This document shows positions 37,346-40,706 of a stretch of DNA of 40,706 nucleotides, piece after piece. The DNA lies in assembly GCA_004298115.1 (NCBI GenBank), contig SCRJ01000047.1, forward strand, positions 1-40,706. The letters run 5' to 3'. This DNA comes from Acidobacteriota bacterium (GTDB lineage: Bacteria > Acidobacteriota > Thermoanaerobaculia > Thermoanaerobaculales > Thermoanaerobaculaceae). The notes beneath the pieces are model-generated. The model was not told where the DNA came from and made no database searches. It saw nothing but the letters and a program-made list of their open reading frames with translations. A program made the translations under genes and the position numbers. Positions within the stretch are counted from its first letter, which is position 1. Each line of letters opens with the position of its first letter.

Positions 37346-37900
37346 GTGGCCTACCTCGGCGACCTGGGCGGGCTGTTTCGGCAGCTGGGAATCCCCGACG
37401 CGCTCCTGCTCGGCAACTCCCTCGGCGGCGTGAACGCCTACCAGTTCGCCGCCCGCCACCCCGAGCGCGTCCGCGGCCTCGTCGTCGAGGACATCGGCGC
37501 CGTGCTGGCGGACGACACCTCGTTCACGCTCCCATGGGCCGGGGTGTTCCCCAGCCGGGAAGCGCTCGCCGAGCGGGTCGGTCCCCGCTTCCTCCCCTAC
37601 CTCGAGGACGCATTCCGCCAGACCGCAGCCGGCTGGCGGCTCGCGTTCGACCCGCACGACATGCTGGCCTCGCAAGCCCAGCTCAACGGCGACCACTGGG
37701 CCGACTGGCTGGCGACCGCATGCCCGGCGCTCCTCGTCCACGGGCGCGAGAGCCGCGTCACGACAACCGCGATGGTCGAGGAGATGGCCGCAAGACGGCC
37801 CAACACGCGCCTGGTCACCCTCGACGGCGGTCACGTCGTGCACCTCGACAACCCCGCGGGCTTCGCCGCCGCGGTGAGGTCGTTCCTGCAGGAGCTTTGA
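37346..37900 (+). pseudogene. 5'-truncated alpha/beta-hydrolase
   Basis: From a GTG at 37346 the frame encodes about 184 residues of the C-terminal two-thirds of an alpha/beta-hydrolase. It contains the nucleophile elbow GNSLGG, the following VRGLVVEDIG strand, the cap region, the ALLVHGRESRV strand of the acid region, and the final GGHVVHLDNP with the catalytic histidine. The missing part is the N-terminal sheet with the oxyanion-hole HG motif and the 'RGHGxS' segment. The frame stays open further upstream but that sequence does not resemble any hydrolase. It is probably a deletion remnant, although a short, folded product cannot be excluded. Confidence 0.6.
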
Positions 37901-38003
37901 GCGCGGCGCGTCTGGGCCGCCGGCGGGCCGGCCGGCGCCCCCGCGTTCGCGTGGCGGGCGTCACGACCGCGACGGCCCACTGCCCGCGGGGATGGCGCCG
38001 GAC

Positions 38004-39251
38004 CTACTGGGACGCGGCGCCGCCGAGCTGCTCGAACGTCGGGAGCTTCTCCAGGGTCTCCACCAGCGCCCGGAAGGCGACCATGTCCGCGCCCGCGGCC
38101 GGTTGCAGCTGCTCCGGGCGAATGACCTCGAGGTCGCCGGCGTCGGTGAGGCTGAAATCCTCGTAGGCGAGCGTCAGCGACGGCGCGTCGAGATCCTGGT
38201 TGCTCAGGTAGTACACGATCCGCCACGTCCCGCAGGTCGGGAGCGAGGTCACGATGTACCCCTGCGGGTAGAACGATCCGACGGCCGACGGGCGGGTGCG
38301 GTCGATCGTCCGCCACAGGAGCCCGGGAACGAGGAACGTGATCGGGTCGGCATACCACGACTGGTGGTCGTTCAGGCACGCCCCGTCCACCGCATCGATG
38401 TGGTACTGGATCGCGACCCGCTGGTCCGGCTGCCCGTCGGCGACGAACAGGTGCGTCGCGGCGTCGTAGTACAAGAACTCGTTGGTCACCGGGAACGCCA
38501 CCTTGCCGTACTCCAGCCCGATCTGCGAGAGCTTGGCCGCCTCGTCGATCGGCTCGTTGCTGAACAGCGTGACCGAGTCGACGGGCGCATCGGTGCCCGG
38601 CATCTCGACGTCGTCGAGAGCCAGCAGCGGGCGCTCCTGGAACGCCGGGACGACCGAGGGATCGTCGGGCTCGTAGATGCGTGCCGGACCGGAGTTGTCC
38701 GGGCTCAACGGCGTCGCGTCCGCCACGACCCAGTGGTCCCCGACGTAGGCACGCACCGCCACATGGGCGTTGTTCCAGGTGCTGAAGCGCATCGCGGGTA
38801 TCCCGGCGAGGCGCAACATCGCGGTGAGCAGGAACGACGCTTCCTCGCACTGGCCCTCGCGAAACCCCCAGATGTCGATGATGGAGGGCGGCCACGTGGC
38901 GTAGGTGTGCGGTGCCGAGACCTTGGATTGCTTGACCCAGTCGGCGATCGCGGTCACCTTGTCGAGATCGGAGGTGAGGCCATCCGTCAACGACGTAACC
39001 TCGTCGCGCAACGGGGCGAAGTCGCGCCAATCGCTGGGCCGCTCGTACGAGATGACGTTGCCGAGGTACAGCGACGGGTCGGTGGGGGCCTCCAGGCGGT
39101 GAATGGTGGGCACTTGCTCGCACCATGGCGCCGGGCAGTCGGTCCTCCCGGTCGGGTTCAAGTGCCGTCGCGCCTGGCTCACGACCGCGGCGGGTGCAGC
39201 GGCGGCGGCCACGGTCCAGATGGTGAAGCTGGTGAAGATGAGCCTTTTCAT
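38004..39251 (-). CDS. Secreted transglutaminase-like protein
   Basis: This 415-residue protein has an N-terminal signal peptide (MKRLIFTSFTIWTVAAAAAPAA) and a transglutaminase/cysteine-protease-like core. The catalytic triad is visible: Cys135 (REGQCEEASFLL), His163 (NNAHVAVRAY) and Asp178 (HWVVADATP). Before it lies the helical segment DKVTAIADWVKQ typical of the fold. The C-terminal half (residues ~200-415) has no recognised domain, and contains further cysteines. Family members are usually cysteine proteases or peptidoglycan-modifying enzymes rather than cross-linkers. The ATG at 39251 has GGAGGTGAAGG. It is divergent from the GNAT gene, with a 557-base gap. Confidence 0.87.
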   Translation of the reverse strand: MKRLIFTSFTIWTVAAAAAPAAVVSQARRHLNPTGRTDCPAPWCEQVPTIHRLEAPTDPSLYLGNVISYERPSDWRDFAPLRDEVTSLTDGLTSDLDKVTAIADWVKQSKVSAPHTYATWPPSIIDIWGFREGQCEEASFLLTAMLRLAGIPAMRFSTWNNAHVAVRAYVGDHWVVADATPLSPDNSGPARIYEPDDPSVVPAFQERPLLALDDVEMPGTDAPVDSVTLFSNEPIDEAAKLSQIGLEYGKVAFPVTNEFLYYDAATHLFVADGQPDQRVAIQYHIDAVDGACLNDHQSWYADPITFLVPGLLWRTIDRTRPSAVGSFYPQGYIVTSLPTCGTWRIVYYLSNQDLDAPSLTLAYEDFSLTDAGDLEVIRPEQLQPAAGADMVAFRALVETLEKLPTFEQLGGAASQ

Positions 39252-39808
39252 CCTTCACCTCCTCGACGGCGAGGCTTGGGGGCGGCCCCGGGTGCAGGGC
39301 GCTGCGGCTCGTGCGACGTGAGCGACACCGCTCTGCTCCGTCACGCCCGGCCGGTGCAACAGAGATGCCATCTCATTTGCGCCCGCAAGTCCACGCCGGC
39401 GGAGGGTGTTACGGGATGGCGGTGAGATTCTTATTGAATCATTGGTGATGAATTCGAGAATTGGCGCCTTGGCCTGACCCCGTCAGGCTCGCTGCGCCGG
39501 CTCCCCGCCCGTCGCGGGTCGCGGCGGCCGGGAAAAGCGCCCGGGCAGGGAAAGTCACCCCGCCGTTCGTCGGCGGCCGCAGGCGCCCTGCGATGGCAGG
39601 CAGGAGGGCGCTGGGCCCCGGAACCAGCCGGGTCGACAGGGTTCCGCAAGGCCCCTGCGACGCGCACAGGGATCGCCGCGACCCGCGCGGCGCGAGGCAT
39701 CGCAGTCTCGTGTCGCACACGCGCAGAACCGTGAGGCCACGCCCGCGAGAGACGCCGGGCACCGGCCGGCGCCGCGGCGCCGCTGACGGTGGGCGGGGAG
39801 GCAGTAGG
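39252..39808. other. Long intergenic stretch, AT-rich patch at 39423-39467
   Basis: This divergent gap of 557 bases holds no supported gene. A clearly AT-rich patch (39423-39467) contains the hairpin GATTC-TTATT-GAATC and the GAATTC site, and stands out against about 75 % GC around it. It could be a promoter region or an integration scar. The remaining 340 bases give only Arg/Pro-rich frame shadows. Confidence 0.5.
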
Positions 39809-40360
39809 ATGGATCCGATGGCCGATCCGAGTCTCCGGTTCCCCGCGGCGGGCGACACCGAAGCGCTCGTGGACGCGGTCCGCGAGTCGCTCCCCGCGCT
39901 CGAGCGCTGGATGCCCTGGTGTCACGCCGCCTACTCGACCGCCGACGCCGCCGAGTTCATTGCGTCGCGCGCCGCGGCGCGCGCGGCCGGCGACGCGTTC
40001 GACTTCTTCATCATCGGCGACCAGGGGCGACTGCTCGGCGGCTGCGGCATCAACGCCGTCAACCGCGACCACCGCTTCGCCAACCTCGGCTACTGGGTGC
40101 GCGCCTCCGCGACCGGCCGGGGCGTCGCCGTCACCGCGGTGGGCCTCCTCGCGGGCTGGGTGTTCGAACACACCGATCTCGCCCGGCTGGAGATCGTCGT
40201 CGCCGCCGGCAACGAGGCCAGTCGGCGCGTCGCCGAGAAGGCGGGCGCGCTGCGCGAGGGGACGCTGCGCTCGCGCCTCTGCCTCCACGGGTCGATGCAC
40301 GATGCGCTCGTTTACTCGCTCATCCGGCCGCCCGGGAGCGGACCGGCCGGTGCGGACTGA
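39809..40360 (+). CDS. GNAT-family N-acetyltransferase (RimJ/RimL-like)
   Basis: This 183-residue protein has the RimJ/RimL-type GNAT pattern: RWMPWCHAAYS near residues 33-43, a strand DFFIIGDQGRLLGGCGI, the pair NLGYWVRASATGRGVAVTAV with the acetyl-CoA-binding R-x-x-G-R-G variant, and the EIVVAAGNEASRRVAEKAGALREG block. Members acetylate protein N-termini or small amines; the substrate is unknown. The ATG at 39809 has GGGGAGG ahead; a second in-frame ATG three codons later is possible. It converges on the incomplete gene at the right edge. Confidence 0.87.
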   Translation: MDPMADPSLRFPAAGDTEALVDAVRESLPALERWMPWCHAAYSTADAAEFIASRAAARAAGDAFDFFIIGDQGRLLGGCGINAVNRDHRFANLGYWVRASATGRGVAVTAVGLLAGWVFEHTDLARLEIVVAAGNEASRRVAEKAGALREGTLRSRLCLHGSMHDALVYSLIRPPGSGPAGAD

Positions 40361-40500
40361 CCGCGGCGAGCCCACCGCTCCCCCGGGCCAGGCCGGCGAC
40401 GGGGCGCAGCGGCTCGCGGGCGGCTGCGACGACCGCTCGAGGTGTCGGTCGCGGGCGGCCGCGGTGGGGCTCCCGCCCGCACCGGCACCGGCGCCGGCGC

Positions 40501-40706
40501 CTAGCCCGGTTTGATCCGCTCGCGGACGGCCTTGCCGCCGCGCAGCGCCACGCCGAGCAGCTCGACGTACCTCACCTTGAGCGGGTGGTCCTTCTCGGTC
40601 CGCACGAAGACGCGGCGCAGCACCGCGTCCCGGCCGGCGATCCGGGTCACGGCGACCGCCCGCGCGCCGCTCGCCCGGATCTGGATCGGGCGGTCCTTGA
40701 GCGCCT
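40501..40706 (-). CDS. 3' end of an unrecognised gene running off the right edge
   Basis: The minus strand is open from the right edge to a TAG at 40503-40501, giving at least 68 C-terminal residues. The translation contains LKDRPIQIRASGARAVAV, VFVRTEKDHPLKVRYVE and LLGVALRGGKAV. It alternates charge and hydrophobicity like a beta-rich soluble domain, and it shows codon use like its neighbours. No family is recognised. A GC-rich hexamer-like stretch (CCGGCAC and CCGGCGC units, about 40480-40500) lies just after its stop. Confidence 0.6.
   Translation of the reverse strand, partial: ALKDRPIQIRASGARAVAVTRIAGRDAVLRRVFVRTEKDHPLKVRYVELLGVALRGGKAVRERIKPG

Noticed and set aside
39461-39808. 116-codon N-terminal extension of the GNAT protein
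   Set aside because: It is Arg/Pro-rich without motifs, while the ATG at 39809 has a good ribosome-binding site and begins the domain.

Overview
The window is very GC-rich (visibly about 70 % G+C, strong third-position GC), with tightly packed genes and many 1-8 bp gene overlaps. The best guess for the source is an uncultured member of the Acidobacteriota (Thermoanaerobaculia- or Vicinamibacteria-like). This is inference from three things: the secreted 'WRTDLEVHNPG' protein at the left edge, the FabL-type enoyl reductase, and the mix of outer-membrane and PafA-like genes. An outer-membrane beta-barrel protein shows a diderm cell. No rRNA operon, phage or CRISPR array is present.

Left part (1-9.1 kb): the 3' end of a secreted repeat protein; a plus-strand operon of a YjdF-like membrane protein, two paralogous 370-aa FtsX-type permeases and their ATPase; a minus-strand mutarotase-like gene bracketed by inverted copies of a 28-bp repeat; and a small lipoprotein. 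Middle-left (7.5-12.5 kb): a minus-strand run fabL - glycerophosphodiesterase - small alpha/beta protein - aquaporin - APH/P-loop kinase, divergent from efp.

Middle (12.5-21.1 kb): a BamA/TamA-like outer-membrane protein, then a nitric-oxide detoxification block: DUF1858 protein, hemerythrin and quinol NO reductase, beside an NnrR-like Crp/Fnr regulator. A perfect TTGCG-N4-CGCAA operator lies in front of the block, centred 41.5 bp upstream of the predicted start site. Then comes the translation-termination cluster rpmE - prfA - small membrane protein - prmC.

Right part (21.1-40.7 kb): a repeat-rich convergent gap with a 124-nt foldable element; a MacAB-like exporter operon (adaptor, ATPase, two 410-aa permeases); an M23 peptidase and an ACT-domain protein; a thiamine-binding-type protein; a methionine/homoserine block (gamma-family PLP enzyme, MetY-like enzyme, homoserine dehydrogenase, coupled aldehyde dehydrogenase); a DMT exporter; tRNA-Thr(CGT); a PafA-like phosphatase with an altered active site; a 5'-truncated hydrolase; a secreted transglutaminase-like protein; a GNAT acetyltransferase; and the 3' end of an unrecognised gene.

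No wholly new multi-gene system is obvious. The most rewarding signals are the NO-responsive operon with its operator, the dispersed heptamer and palindrome repeats, the large foldable element, and several enzymes with substituted key residues.
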